DNA of 64,000 bases from Candidatus Bathyarchaeota archaeon (GTDB lineage Archaea > Thermoproteota > Bathyarchaeia > Bathyarchaeales > Bathycorpusculaceae), in contig JAGTQZ010000006.1 in NCBI GenBank assembly GCA_018396705.1, positions 124,001 to 188,000 on the forward strand, in the 5' to 3' direction. How positions within the stretch are numbered: the stretch's first letter is position 1; every line of letters begins with the position of its first letter. The translations under genes and the position numbers were made by a program. Below the pieces are notes generated by a model. The model worked only from the letters and a program-made list of their open reading frames with translations, made no database searches and had not been told where the DNA came from. Positions 1 through 8,375 of the stretch are shown piece after piece.

Positions 1-744
1 GGAACCTTATGGAACATGAATTATTATATGGACGTGTTGGGCTTAGATAGAAATCGTTGCCGAAGCCTTGAGCTTCCAAGCCCTTTTCCACTAGAGAATA
101 GGCTTATCCTTGTCGATAAGGCAGTTACAACAAAGTTTGAAAAAAGAAACGAAATCCAGTGGAAACGCATCGCCGCACACTTGGATCAGATAATTCAAAA
201 AGTTGGAGGCCGAATTGCCGTCTATTTTCCGTCATATGAAGTTATGCGAGACGTTGTCAAGTTATTAAGGCTAGACGTACCTATGCTTATGGAAGAAAAG
301 AGAACAAAAATTTTAGATGTATTGAACTTTTTGCAGAAAAACGTGAAATGCATAGTCTTCGGGGTGGCTCGTGGAAAAATAAGTGAAGGGGTAGACATGA
401 CCATGGAGGGGGAAAGCATGCTTTCAGCCGTCATCATCGTTGGACTACCCTTTCCAAAGAAAACCGAACTTCAAAAAGCCTTGTATAAATACTTCAAAGA
501 GAAGTTTGGAGATAAAGCCATGGAATATGCGAACACTATACCATGCTTAAATGCGCTAGCTCAATCAGCTGGACGGCTCCAACGCAGTCCTGAAGACAAA
601 GGCATAATAGTTATCATGGATAGGCGAGCAGCTGGGAGATTTAAGCGAAAACTTCCAAAGGACTGGCAAAAAGAAATGAAAGCACACTTTCAAATAGAAA
701 AGATCCTAGCCAGAGTGGAAGAGTTTAAGGCTAAGGTAACATAA
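1..744 (+). CDS. Rad3/XPD-type superfamily 2 DNA helicase, C-terminal part
   Basis: The frame is open to the window edge, so the gene is cut at its 5' end; the first internal ATG is at 16. About 247 residues of the second helicase lobe (Helicase_C_2) are visible. Motif VI is clear as QSAGRLQR near residue 187 of the visible part, preceded by a VARGKISEGVD segment (motif V region) that is typical of Rad3/DinG/XPD enzymes. The iron-sulfur cluster domain and Walker A would lie upstream and cannot be checked. Family members unwind DNA 5' to 3' in repair. Whether this is true XPD or a Rad3 paralogue cannot be decided from this half. Confidence 0.8.
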   Translation, partial: GTLWNMNYYMDVLGLDRNRCRSLELPSPFPLENRLILVDKAVTTKFEKRNEIQWKRIAAHLDQIIQKVGGRIAVYFPSYEVMRDVVKLLRLDVPMLMEEKRTKILDVLNFLQKNVKCIVFGVARGKISEGVDMTMEGESMLSAVIIVGLPFPKKTELQKALYKYFKEKFGDKAMEYANTIPCLNALAQSAGRLQRSPEDKGIIVIMDRRAAGRFKRKLPKDWQKEMKAHFQIEKILARVEEFKAKVT

Positions 745-820
745 AACGCGCGTATGATAGGGTATTTCCCGTAAGATTTTTACATTTACTTTAACAAAGA
801 CTTCTGGAGAGGAAGAAAGC

Positions 821-1567
821 TTGAATGAAGAAATTAAGATTATTGAGAAGAAGGAAATTCCTAAAGAGACAGTTATGCTTTTCGGCTTTCCAGACGTCGG
901 CCTAGTTGGTGTTATAGCCGCATCTCATCTAATTTCAGAGCTTGGTTTAGAGGAAGTTGCTTACGTGGACTCACGGCTTTTGCCGCCGATAATTGTTTTA
1001 CATGAAGGCTTGCCCCATTCACCAATCAGGATTTTCGGAAACAATAGTATCCTTTTGGCAGTTTCTGAAACAGCTCTCCAAGGAGAGTTAATATACCCAA
1101 TAATGCGTGCCCTAATTGACTGGGGCAAAAGTAAAGGGGTTAAACTGATGATTTCCATAAGCGGCATACCAGTTCAGGATAGGCAAGATCTTGAGGAGTT
1201 AAAAGTTTTCGCTGCAGCCTCAAGTCCAGACATGTTGAAAATGGCGCAAGACAAAGGTGTGGAAATTTTGCGGGAAGGTTATATGGTGGGGCCTCAAGCA
1301 GTGATGCTGCAATATTGTGCAACCTTAGGGCTGCCAGCTTTAACATTGTTGGCTCAATGTTTCTTCCAATACCCTGATCCAGAAGCTGCAGCTAAAGCCC
1401 TTGAACGGTTGGCCAACTTTACTGGTGTGAAAGTTGATGTTTCAAAACTTCTGGAAAAAGGTGAAGAAATACGTTTGAAGGCAAGAGACATGATGAAGAG
1501 AACACAACAAGAACTAGCGAAGATACGTAAGACACAGGAGTACGACATTCCACTCTATATTTCATAG
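821..1567 (+). CDS. PAC2 family protein (proteasome assembly chaperone homologue)
   Basis: A 248-residue protein starting with TTG at 821, preceded by the ribosome binding site GGAGAGG at 806-812. The N-terminal part (MLFGFPDVGLVGVIAASHL) and the glycine- and proline-rich GYMVGPQAVML segment around residue 155 match the archaeal PAC2 family, homologues of eukaryotic Pac2 that include the PbaA/PbaB proteasome-assembly proteins. The C-terminal 40 residues are charged and helical. It lies 11 bases upstream of the Hsp20 gene, so a shared protein-quality-control transcript is plausible. The exact partner is not known from the sequence. Confidence 0.8.
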   Translation: MNEEIKIIEKKEIPKETVMLFGFPDVGLVGVIAASHLISELGLEEVAYVDSRLLPPIIVLHEGLPHSPIRIFGNNSILLAVSETALQGELIYPIMRALIDWGKSKGVKLMISISGIPVQDRQDLEELKVFAAASSPDMLKMAQDKGVEILREGYMVGPQAVMLQYCATLGLPALTLLAQCFFQYPDPEAAAKALERLANFTGVKVDVSKLLEKGEEIRLKARDMMKRTQQELAKIRKTQEYDIPLYIS

Positions 1568-1578
1568 GAGGAGCACGC

Positions 1579-2031
1579 ATGTCTGAGGAAAGTTTTAGAA
1601 GAAGACGTTCAATTTTTGACTTAATAGACGAGTATTTTGAAAGTCTTGAAGATTGGGCGGAAAGGGTCAGAGAAACATTTCTAGAAAGGCCAAGCTGGAA
1701 TTGTAGAACATGCACAATGGAGCCTCTTCGCGATGTGATGATAACCAGTGACGAAGTTATAATAACCGTTGACTTGCCATATGCGGAGCAGAACACTATA
1801 CAAGTGAAACCAGTCAATAAAGACACCATCGAAGTTTCAGCAAAAATGAGGAGGAAAGTAAGTTTTTATGACTTCGGCATAACCCATTATAAGGGTGAAT
1901 TCCAAAGATTCCAATGTCGAACGAGAATCCCGGTGCCTGTTTACATGGACCGCATGGAAATACGGTTCAAGAGAGGCATTTTAGAAATACGTTTACCAAG
2001 AAAACATGAATATGAAATTCCTATCAAGTGA
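1579..2031 (+). CDS. Small heat shock protein, Hsp20/alpha-crystallin family
   Basis: A 150-residue protein with a variable, charged N-terminus (about 1-50) and an alpha-crystallin domain from about residue 55 to the end. The conserved strand before the end reads FKRGILEIRLPRK, the usual G-x-L hallmark of Hsp20, and a short C-terminal tail ends in IPIK, resembling the I-x-I/V motif used for oligomer assembly. ATP-independent holdase in the cytoplasm. A GGAGG site (1567-1571) precedes the ATG. It probably shares a transcript with the PAC2 gene upstream. Two cysteines (CRTC) near residue 42-45 are unusual for the family. Confidence 0.9.
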   Translation: MSEESFRRRRSIFDLIDEYFESLEDWAERVRETFLERPSWNCRTCTMEPLRDVMITSDEVIITVDLPYAEQNTIQVKPVNKDTIEVSAKMRRKVSFYDFGITHYKGEFQRFQCRTRIPVPVYMDRMEIRFKRGILEIRLPRKHEYEIPIK

Positions 2032-2288
2032 AGCCTCAGCTCTCCTCAAAAGTCATCATTGCTCAGACGGCTCTTCTCGCGTCATCGGCTTCAAACATAA
2101 CAAAGAATAGACAGCAAAATAAGCTTAATGAAAAATCTTAGACACCAACAGCCTAAATTCTAGGTTCAAAGGCTGGTGAGACACCTTTGACTGTTGAAAA
2201 AGCCATACGATGGAAACATTCTTCTAATTCTGTTATGGAGCCCAAAAAACTGAAATTGGAATAGTGGAATAAACGACTTAACCTTCAA

Positions 2289-2681
2289 CTATTTTGTACG
2301 GACAATTTTCACCTTGCCAAGTATACGCCAATACTCAATTTCAACACCAGGCGTAAGCTTTACTTTCAAGTCTTCCTCTTCAGGGAAAGGAGCATCCAAG
2401 TACTCATAAGTTTCCAGATCCATTATTTGCACACTAGAGGGTGTCACAGCGAAGACTTGCCCGCTTCTCTTTTCGATTATAGGAACTTCCGCTGTAGCAT
2501 CAACTGGCTTGACAATGCTTCTCTTCACACCATCAAAAACACCTATTGCGACAATTCGAGCTTTTGCCGAACCGTGTTTTCCAGGTTTTGATTTTGTTAT
2601 TTCAACTATGCGGCAGGGTTCCCCATCCACAATTATATATCCACCTTCACGGAGGCTTCCAACATCGACTGGTTTGCTCAC
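2289..2681 (-). CDS. Translation initiation factor aIF5A
   Basis: About 130 residues. The open frame extends to 2870, but a GTG at 2681 preceded by GGTGA gives the normal family length, and the extra upstream residues look like noncoding sequence overlapping the divergent promoter. The hypusination loop is visible as SKPGKHGSAK, whose lysine after PG is the modification site. The KOW-like N-terminal and OB-fold C-terminal domains follow in order. aIF5A binds the ribosomal E site and relieves stalling. The gene is divergent from NAD kinase across about 100 bases. Confidence 0.95.
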   Translation of the reverse strand: MSKPVDVGSLREGGYIIVDGEPCRIVEITKSKPGKHGSAKARIVAIGVFDGVKRSIVKPVDATAEVPIIEKRSGQVFAVTPSSVQIMDLETYEYLDAPFPEEEDLKVKLTPGVEIEYWRILGKVKIVRTK

Positions 2682-2710
2682 GTTATCACCAGCTTGCTGT
2701 TCACCACAGC

Positions 2711-2740
2711 AATTTTTAAACAACACCCATATATAAGTTA
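2711..2740. promoter_or_regulatory. Divergent TATA-like promoters for aIF5A and NAD kinase
   Basis: TATATAA at 2731-2737 lies at the right distance upstream of the NAD kinase start on the plus strand. TTTAAAAA (minus strand, 2713-2721) lies about 30 bases upstream of the aIF5A GTG at 2681. Both are read by eye from spacing and composition. Confidence 0.5.
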
Positions 2741-2784
2741 AGGTAGCAAGATTAAAATTACCTTTGAACAAAAAGGGGAGAAAA

Positions 2785-3636
2785 TTGTTCAAAAGCGTTG
2801 GCATTGTTGCACGCTTTGATAGAAGAAAAGCCATAAAACTTGCAGAAGAAACAGCAGAATACTTAACCAAAATGGGGCTGGAGGTTTACATCGAAGATAC
2901 ATTAAAGGAGAAACTAAAGAATAAGAATTGGAATTTCATCCGCCTCGAAAACATGAAAACAGATTTCATAATAACTATTGGTGGGGACGGCACAATCCTG
3001 CGAACTTGTGTTGCGATTCCTAAACCAGAACCGCCGATATTGGCAATAAACATGGGAGTCCGTGGGTTTCTAACGGAGGTTTCACCTGAAATGGCATTCA
3101 ATGCGATTGACAAATGCTTAAAAGGCGACTTTATAACTGAAAAATGTGCAAAACTCTCCGTGGCATATGACGAGAGGAAACTTCCAGATGCCTTAAATGA
3201 AGTGCTAATAACTGTCGGTGAGCCCGTAAAACTACTATATGCCAGAATTTCAAAAAACGGAGAGCATGTTCTGGACTGCCAAGCGGACGGTGTAATGATA
3301 GCTACGCCTACAGGATCAACAGGATATTCACTTTCAGCTGGGGGTCCAGTGCTAGATCCGTCCGTTGACGCTTTTGTTTTAACACCTATATGCTCTCTAA
3401 GCGTATTGCGTTCAATAGTTTTCCCAGCAGATTCAAAAATCACCGTGGAGGTTCTCAGGCCTAAAAAGTTTTTGATAGTCATTGATGGAGCCTACAGAGA
3501 GGTTATGGAGACTTCCAATACTTTCATAACAATTACTCGCTCAAAAAATGAAACCACATTCATAAGATTTCAGGAAAACTTTTACAATCGTTTGAAGAGT
3601 AGACTTCTTTTCCGTGGAGTCGGAGGAAAAATCTAA
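2785..3636 (+). CDS. nadK: NAD kinase
   Basis: About 283 residues. The frame also contains a TTG at 2764, but TTG 2785 has a close GGGGAG site (2775-2780) and starts just before the first strand (FKSVGIVARFD). The diagnostic GGDGT motif (IGGDGTILR) near residue 70 and the ATPTGSTGYSLSAGGP segment near residue 175 are intact. The enzyme phosphorylates NAD to NADP with ATP or polyphosphate. Its TAA stop overlaps the apparent start region of the following Nob1 gene by one base, so the two are probably co-transcribed. Confidence 0.93.
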   Translation: MFKSVGIVARFDRRKAIKLAEETAEYLTKMGLEVYIEDTLKEKLKNKNWNFIRLENMKTDFIITIGGDGTILRTCVAIPKPEPPILAINMGVRGFLTEVSPEMAFNAIDKCLKGDFITEKCAKLSVAYDERKLPDALNEVLITVGEPVKLLYARISKNGEHVLDCQADGVMIATPTGSTGYSLSAGGPVLDPSVDAFVLTPICSLSVLRSIVFPADSKITVEVLRPKKFLIVIDGAYREVMETSNTFITITRSKNETTFIRFQENFYNRLKSRLLFRGVGGKI

Positions 3637-4163
3637 CGGCAACGCCGAAGAAAAAAGCGGTTATTTTGGATACTTCGGCTTTTATTGCCGGGTTTGACCC
3701 ATTTTCAATAGATGAAGACCAATACACTGTGCCAAAGGTTAAAGAGGAATTTGCTGGAAGCCCCATGGCTTTAGCGAGGTTTAATGCAGCCATCGAAAGT
3801 GGAAAACTGAAAGTAAGAGAACCAAGCACTACTTTCATTGAAAAAATTAAGACTTTAGCCAGCCTCATAGGAGACTTCGCTTTTCTTTCAGAAACAGACT
3901 TGCAAGTTTTAGCGTTAGCCTTACAGTTAAAAATGCATGGGTACGCGCCTATTATTGCCACGGACGACTATTCTATACAAAATGTGGCTCACCATTTAGG
4001 CATAGAGTTCGCTTCACTGGTGACCTTTGGAATTCGTAAACCTTTAAAATGGGTTAGGTATTGCCCTGCATGCCATAGAAAATATTCTCCGGACTATAAC
4101 TCAAAGACATGTTATGTATGTGGAACTGAATTAAAAAGGAAACCGTTAAGAAAGACCTCTTAA
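3636..4163 (+). CDS. Nob1-like endonuclease (PIN domain plus zinc ribbon)
   Basis: The PIN domain begins with VILDTSAFIAGFDPF, whose aspartate is catalytic. Further acidic residues occur at SETDLQVLALA and ATDDYSIQNVA. A C-terminal zinc ribbon reads CPACHRKYSP...CYVCGTEL. Nob1 trims the 3' end of 16S rRNA. The first standard start codon, TTG 3666, is directly before the catalytic Asp and would delete the first beta strand. The frame is open back to 3603 with no ATG, GTG or TTG in it. A GGAGG site at 3622-3626 points to ACG at 3636 (giving M-A-T-P-K-K-K-A-V-I-L-D), which I use as start. The start is therefore uncertain; the product is not. Confidence 0.85.
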   Translation, partial: TATPKKKAVILDTSAFIAGFDPFSIDEDQYTVPKVKEEFAGSPMALARFNAAIESGKLKVREPSTTFIEKIKTLASLIGDFAFLSETDLQVLALALQLKMHGYAPIIATDDYSIQNVAHHLGIEFASLVTFGIRKPLKWVRYCPACHRKYSPDYNSKTCYVCGTELKRKPLRKTS

Positions 4164-4191
4164 AAATCTAGGAAAGTAGGTGAAAAGAAAA

Positions 4192-4767
4192 ATGAGCTTT
4201 AATGAAAGGAATGTCATATATTTCCAAGCGGCTGGAAAACATAATACGGATACGTTACTGAAAGCCGTTAAAGAGTACGCAGAAAAAGAAGGAATAAAAG
4301 ATATCGTAGTTGCGTCTACAACTGGTGAGACAGGAGCAAAAGCTGCAAAAATTTTAAAGGGATATAATGTCGTAGTGGTTACCCATTGCTTTGGTTTCCA
4401 AAAACCCGGAGAAACAGAGTTAAAAGAAGAATTTAAAAAGGAAATTTTACATAATGGAGCAAAGATTTTCACGGGTACCCATGCACTAAGCAGCGCGGAG
4501 CGGGCAATACGTAAGGATTTCGGAACACTTGCGCCTCTTGAGTTAATTGCCAACACTCTCAGACTTATGGGGGAAGGGACAAAAGTATGTGTTGAAATCA
4601 CATTAATGGCTGCTGATGCCGGTTTAATACCGGTGGACAAGGATATTTTGGCCGTGGCTGGAACTGGTAGAGGAGCTGACACTGCTCTGCGAATAAAGCC
4701 GGCAAACAGTGGCAGATTTTTTGATCTAAAGATAAGGGAGGTTATAGCTAAGCCTGCTAACTTCTAA
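4192..4767 (+). CDS. Pyruvate kinase alpha/beta-domain-like protein (COG1751 type)
   Basis: About 191 residues starting at ATG 4192, eight bases after AGGTGA; an in-frame GTG at 4180 overlaps that site and is less likely. The protein resembles the stand-alone C-terminal alpha/beta domain of pyruvate kinase: VVASTTGETGAKAAKIL near residue 40 is the glycine-rich part, and the ending (AVAGTGRGADTAL) resembles the family. It has no catalytic barrel, so it cannot be pyruvate kinase itself. The function of this conserved archaeal family is not established. It follows Nob1 by 28 bases. Confidence 0.7.
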   Translation: MSFNERNVIYFQAAGKHNTDTLLKAVKEYAEKEGIKDIVVASTTGETGAKAAKILKGYNVVVVTHCFGFQKPGETELKEEFKKEILHNGAKIFTGTHALSSAERAIRKDFGTLAPLELIANTLRLMGEGTKVCVEITLMAADAGLIPVDKDILAVAGTGRGADTALRIKPANSGRFFDLKIREVIAKPANF

Positions 4768-4858
4768 ATGATAAGAAAATGCCTTTAAAAGCTAAGCTTA
4801 AAGGGGAATTCTCCTTTTTAGAGGAAACTACCTAGTCCTTATCATAAGCTGGATTTTA

Positions 4859-5565
4859 ATGGATTTTGCCCAAGAGATCCCTAGGACATATTATTCTGAC
4901 TATGTTATTCAACTTGATGGAAGTCCATTAATAATTGGAATAATATCCTTAGCCTCAATGTTTTTTCTATTCCTTTCCGAAATGATAACACGCTCATCCT
5001 TCTCCATGATTCAAACACTCTTTCTAGTTTATGCTTTCTACGAGCTGCAGATAGGAGGGCCGCTAATTCAAGGGATGTCGCCGCAAGCAGATCCGGCACT
5101 TCAGCTTGCCCGCATTAGATGGGGGTACGTAATGACAGCGCTTTTTATTTGTATGGTGGCTTCGGCTATTCCAGCCGGAAAATTGATAGGTAAAACTGGA
5201 AGAAAAATCCCTTTGATAGCAGCACACTTAATAACAATTCCGGCAATGCTTCTTTTTGTTTACGGAAACTACTTTACACTTTTCATGGCAATGCCTCTTG
5301 CTGGACTTTCAATGCTTTTGGGATTCTCGTCATATCAATCACTGTTTGCAGATTTGGTTTCTCAAGAATACGTGGAAAAGTAACGGGATCTATGAACTTT
5401 TTCACATATGTTGCCATGGCTATAGGCGGTGCTATAGGAGGTGTACTGTGTGAAAAATTTTCGCCTCAGCTACCTTTCCTATTGGCCGCTGTTTTAGCCT
5501 CGCCCTCAATTATTCTAATACTATTTTTGATACGCGAGCCAAAACCACAGAAAAGAGAAACATAA
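4859..5565 (+). pseudogene. Broken MFS transporter
   Basis: The first open part (4859-5383) encodes hydrophobic MFS segments, including AGKLIGKTGRKIPLIA, the intracellular loop signature. It stops at TAA just after QEYVEK. In another frame the protein continues seamlessly from about 5382 as VTGSMNFFTYVAMAIGGAIG through two more membrane spans to a stop at 5563-5565. One missing base in the aag/taacgg junction explains the shift. The N-terminal half is also short: one span region (SPLIIGIISLASMFF) is followed directly by a segment typical of mid-protein, so four or so spans appear deleted. A sequencing error could explain the shift but not the deletion. Confidence 0.75.
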
Positions 5566-5586
5566 CGACTAGATGTCGCGGTTTGA

Positions 5587-6927
5587 TCACCGTTTTTCTT
5601 GTTCAACCTCTTTTACGACATCTTCTATTATGTCTAGAGCTGAGTCTACGAGTTCTCTTGTTATAGTTAGTGGGGGTATGATTCTAATGGTTGAAACTCC
5701 GCAAGTGATAACGGTGACTCCGCGTTTCCATGAACGCATCATAACTTCATTTGCCTTATCTGGAGCGGGGGTTTTGCTTTCCTTGTCAGTTACGAACTCA
5801 ACACCTATCATCAGACCCTTCCCTCTAACGTCACCGATGATTTCGCTAGTTTCTTTGAGCTCTTCAAATCTTTTCATGATGTATGTTCCCTGTTTTGCAG
5901 CATTTTCCAGCAGTCTCTCCTCTTTTATTACTTCTATCACGGCGATAGCCGCCGCACATGCCAGCGGATTTCCACCAAAAGTGCTGGCATGCGAACCTCC
6001 GGTCCAGTCCATCACCTTTGCCCTAGCAATCGCTGCACCTAGAGGTAGACCGGAAGCTAATGCCTTAGCACTGCAGATTACATCCGGCTCAATGTTCCAG
6101 TGTTCGATAGCAAACCATTTGCCAGTTCTGCCTATGCCTGATTGTACTTCGTCGTCTATCAATAGAATGCCATACCTATCAGCAAGCTTCTTCAGACGTT
6201 TAAAGTATTCTGGCGGTGGGACAACACATCCCCCTTCGCCTTGAATTGGTTCAAACATAATGGCGGCAACATCCTCGGGTGGCACATATTTTTGTAATAC
6301 ATATTCGTCTATGAAGTCAACACACCAATAATGACAATCGGGATACGTCTGTTTAAAAGGGCAACGATAACAATATGGATATGGAACATGTGTGACGCCG
6401 GGCATTAGCGGGAAAAAATATCTTCTTTGCGCAGGTTTGCTGGCTGTAAAAGATAGAGCCCCGATGGTTCGCCCGTGGAAAGCGTTTATAAAACTGACAA
6501 AAAGTTGTTTCCTAGTATGCCATTTCGCCAGCTTTACTGCAGCCTCAACAGCTTCTGTCCCACTGTTGCCAAAAAAAACTTTCTTTTCAAAATTTCCAGG
6601 CGTGATTTCCGAAAGTTTCTCTGCAAGAACAACAACTTCATTGTAATAAAAGTCTGTGTTAGAATAATGTAGAAAGCGGTCACACTGCTTCTTAATAGCT
6701 TCAACAACTTTTGGATGCCTATGACCTACATTTAGGCACGCCAACCCGGCGTTGAGGTCTATATACTCATTTCCATCAACATCCTTAACTATGCAACCTT
6801 CTGCTGACTCTACCACAAGAGGGTAAAAGCGCACATAGGAGGGTGAAATAAGCCTTTCATCTTTTTTCACAATTTCCCGGGCTTTTGGTCCGGGAGGGGT
6901 TACAACAATTCTGGGATAAGTAGTCAT
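5587..6927 (-). CDS. Class III aminotransferase (ornithine/4-aminobutyrate type or archaeal amino acid racemase)
   Basis: About 446 residues from ATG 6927, which follows GGTGAG; the frame extends to 6954, but a TATA-like box at 6970-6977 would place transcription start at about 6945, making the inner start more likely. PLP fold type I features are present: NSGTEAVEAAVKLA, FHGRTIGALSFT, the LLIDDEVQSGIGRTG segment, and the Schiff-base lysine in CSAKALASG. Close archaeal relatives include GABA/ornithine aminotransferases and the broad-specificity racemase family of Pyrococcus. Substrate cannot be set from sequence alone. It is convergent with the broken MFS gene. Confidence 0.85.
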   Translation of the reverse strand: MTTYPRIVVTPPGPKAREIVKKDERLISPSYVRFYPLVVESAEGCIVKDVDGNEYIDLNAGLACLNVGHRHPKVVEAIKKQCDRFLHYSNTDFYYNEVVVLAEKLSEITPGNFEKKVFFGNSGTEAVEAAVKLAKWHTRKQLFVSFINAFHGRTIGALSFTASKPAQRRYFFPLMPGVTHVPYPYCYRCPFKQTYPDCHYWCVDFIDEYVLQKYVPPEDVAAIMFEPIQGEGGCVVPPPEYFKRLKKLADRYGILLIDDEVQSGIGRTGKWFAIEHWNIEPDVICSAKALASGLPLGAAIARAKVMDWTGGSHASTFGGNPLACAAAIAVIEVIKEERLLENAAKQGTYIMKRFEELKETSEIIGDVRGKGLMIGVEFVTDKESKTPAPDKANEVMMRSWKRGVTVITCGVSTIRIIPPLTITRELVDSALDIIEDVVKEVEQEKR

Positions 6928-7061
6928 TCTGCTCACCAGCAAATGGATTAACATTTAGAGAGACTTGCGTTATATAGAGTTATCTCATTAAATTGCAAGA
7001 AAAAGTCAATAGTCTAACGTAACGTTGCCCATGAATATACGCGTATTGATCAGTTGGATGC

Positions 7062-7379
7062 TTATGGTTTTGCAACTGTTATTTCGATTGTTGAAACGTT
7101 AGTCTTTTGGCCCTCTCCGCGTACAACTTCCTCTGTTCCTATTGAAATGTCTTTGATCTGCAAATCTTTTACAAAAGCTCTTCTTAGCAATTCGACTGTA
7201 TCAACAGCTCTGCTGATTGCCCGTCCTCTAGCTTTTACGACGACTTTTTGCGCGCCAGAATTAAAGAAGGTTAGACATGCTAGGACATAGTTCATCACTG
7301 GTTTCTTGCCAATGAGCACTATGTTCTCATTTGCTTGCGCCGTCGGTTTTGCAGTTTTCTTCTGTTTATCCTCAGCCAT
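7062..7379 (-). CDS. albA: DNA/RNA-binding chromatin protein Alba
   Basis: A 105-residue protein. After a charged 18-residue leader the Alba/Sac10b fold starts at [16 protein letters not shown], with the acetylatable/DNA-contact lysine pair GKKP, then [22 protein letters not shown], both strong family signatures. Alba dimers coat chromosomal DNA and also bind RNA. TAATAAGGAGG-type sequence lies upstream of the ATG. No histone gene is seen in this window. Confidence 0.97.
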   Translation of the reverse strand: MAEDKQKKTAKPTAQANENIVLIGKKPVMNYVLACLTFFNSGAQKVVVKARGRAISRAVDTVELLRRAFVKDLQIKDISIGTEEVVRGEGQKTNVSTIEITVAKP

Positions 7380-7469
7380 ATTTTACCTCCTTATTAATGC
7401 TTCTTATGGCGACGTTAATATAACAGACTATACCATGAGGTTCATATATTTTTCCACACAGTCACCATT

Positions 7470-8375
7470 TTAGATGCATCGTTCCAGCGAAGCCAAGGTT
7501 TGGTAATGTTCCCAGTCCCCGTCCACCCATCTTTGAATTTTCTTAATACTATCCTCTGGGAGATGACGGAACCTTTCTTGCATGGACAGATATTCTTCCA
7601 CGGGTTTTCGTTGTGACTTATCAGTTAGGCGGTCGCTGGGCGGGTTAAGCCGGAATTTGCCTTGTTCAATTTCATAAAGAGCCCATACTCCAGTTTGGAC
7701 TGCCAGACGCCCAATCTCTACGGTCTTGCTTGCATCATATCGCCAGCCAGTTGGGCATGGTGTTAATACATGGATGTATTTAGTGCCCTTGATTTCTTTG
7801 GCTTTTCTGAGTTTGTTGATAAAGTCAACGGGGTAGGAGGGGCACGCCGTAGCAATGTATGGTATTCTATGAGCGGCCATTATGGAGGGCATATCCTTTT
7901 TCCTTTCTTTCTTACCCATGGGGGTTGTTGTCGTCCATGCACCGTAAGGTGTTGCCCCGCTCCTTTGTAAACCGGTGTTGCCATAGGCCTCGTTATCATA
8001 GCATACATAGATAAAATTTGTTTCACGTTCAGCAGCTCCGGATAGAGATTGAATACCTATGTTGGTAGTTCCACCATCACCAGCCCAGCCTACAACGGTT
8101 ACGTCATCTAAACCGCGGATTTTAAGGGCAGCAGCGATGCCAGATGCTGTAGCACCTGCGGCCTCAAATAGAGTATTCTGAACGGGAACAGCAAAAGATG
8201 TGAACGGGTAAGGTCCCTCAATGACTGTTGTACAACTTGCGGGGACAACTAAAAATACCTTGTTTCCCAAGGCTTTGAATAACAGGCGTAAAGCTATTGA
8301 TGGACCGCAGCCTGCGCATGCAGCGTGTCCTTTAAGTAGATACTCTTCCCTAGGGAGTTCTTTTATTGTCGTCAT
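7470..8375 (-). CDS. porB: Pyruvate:ferredoxin oxidoreductase, beta subunit
   Basis: A 301-residue protein with the TPP-binding and cluster-ligating features of PorB: GHAACAGCGPSIALR (two of the cysteines binding a 4Fe-4S cluster), GWAGDGGTTNIG (the GDG...N thiamine diphosphate motif) and CYDNEAYGNTGLQRSG. Its ATG overlaps the porA stop in an ATGA, the last step of the porG-porD-porA-porB operon. The enzyme oxidises pyruvate to acetyl-CoA with reduction of ferredoxin, or runs in reverse for CO2 fixation. Confidence 0.95.
   Translation of the reverse strand: MTTIKELPREEYLLKGHAACAGCGPSIALRLLFKALGNKVFLVVPASCTTVIEGPYPFTSFAVPVQNTLFEAAGATASGIAAALKIRGLDDVTVVGWAGDGGTTNIGIQSLSGAAERETNFIYVCYDNEAYGNTGLQRSGATPYGAWTTTTPMGKKERKKDMPSIMAAHRIPYIATACPSYPVDFINKLRKAKEIKGTKYIHVLTPCPTGWRYDASKTVEIGRLAVQTGVWALYEIEQGKFRLNPPSDRLTDKSQRKPVEEYLSMQERFRHLPEDSIKKIQRWVDGDWEHYQTLASLERCI

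Noticed and set aside
2101-2288. Possible small RNA between Hsp20 and aIF5A
   Set aside because: Some RTGATGA/CTGA-like words can be picked out but no box C/D pair has proper spacing.
2886-3482. 198-codon minus-strand frame inside NAD kinase
   Set aside because: Antisense to a clearly conserved enzyme; no family similarity.
5573-6244. 223-codon plus-strand frame opposite the class III aminotransferase
   Set aside because: Serine-rich shadow of the real gene on the minus strand.
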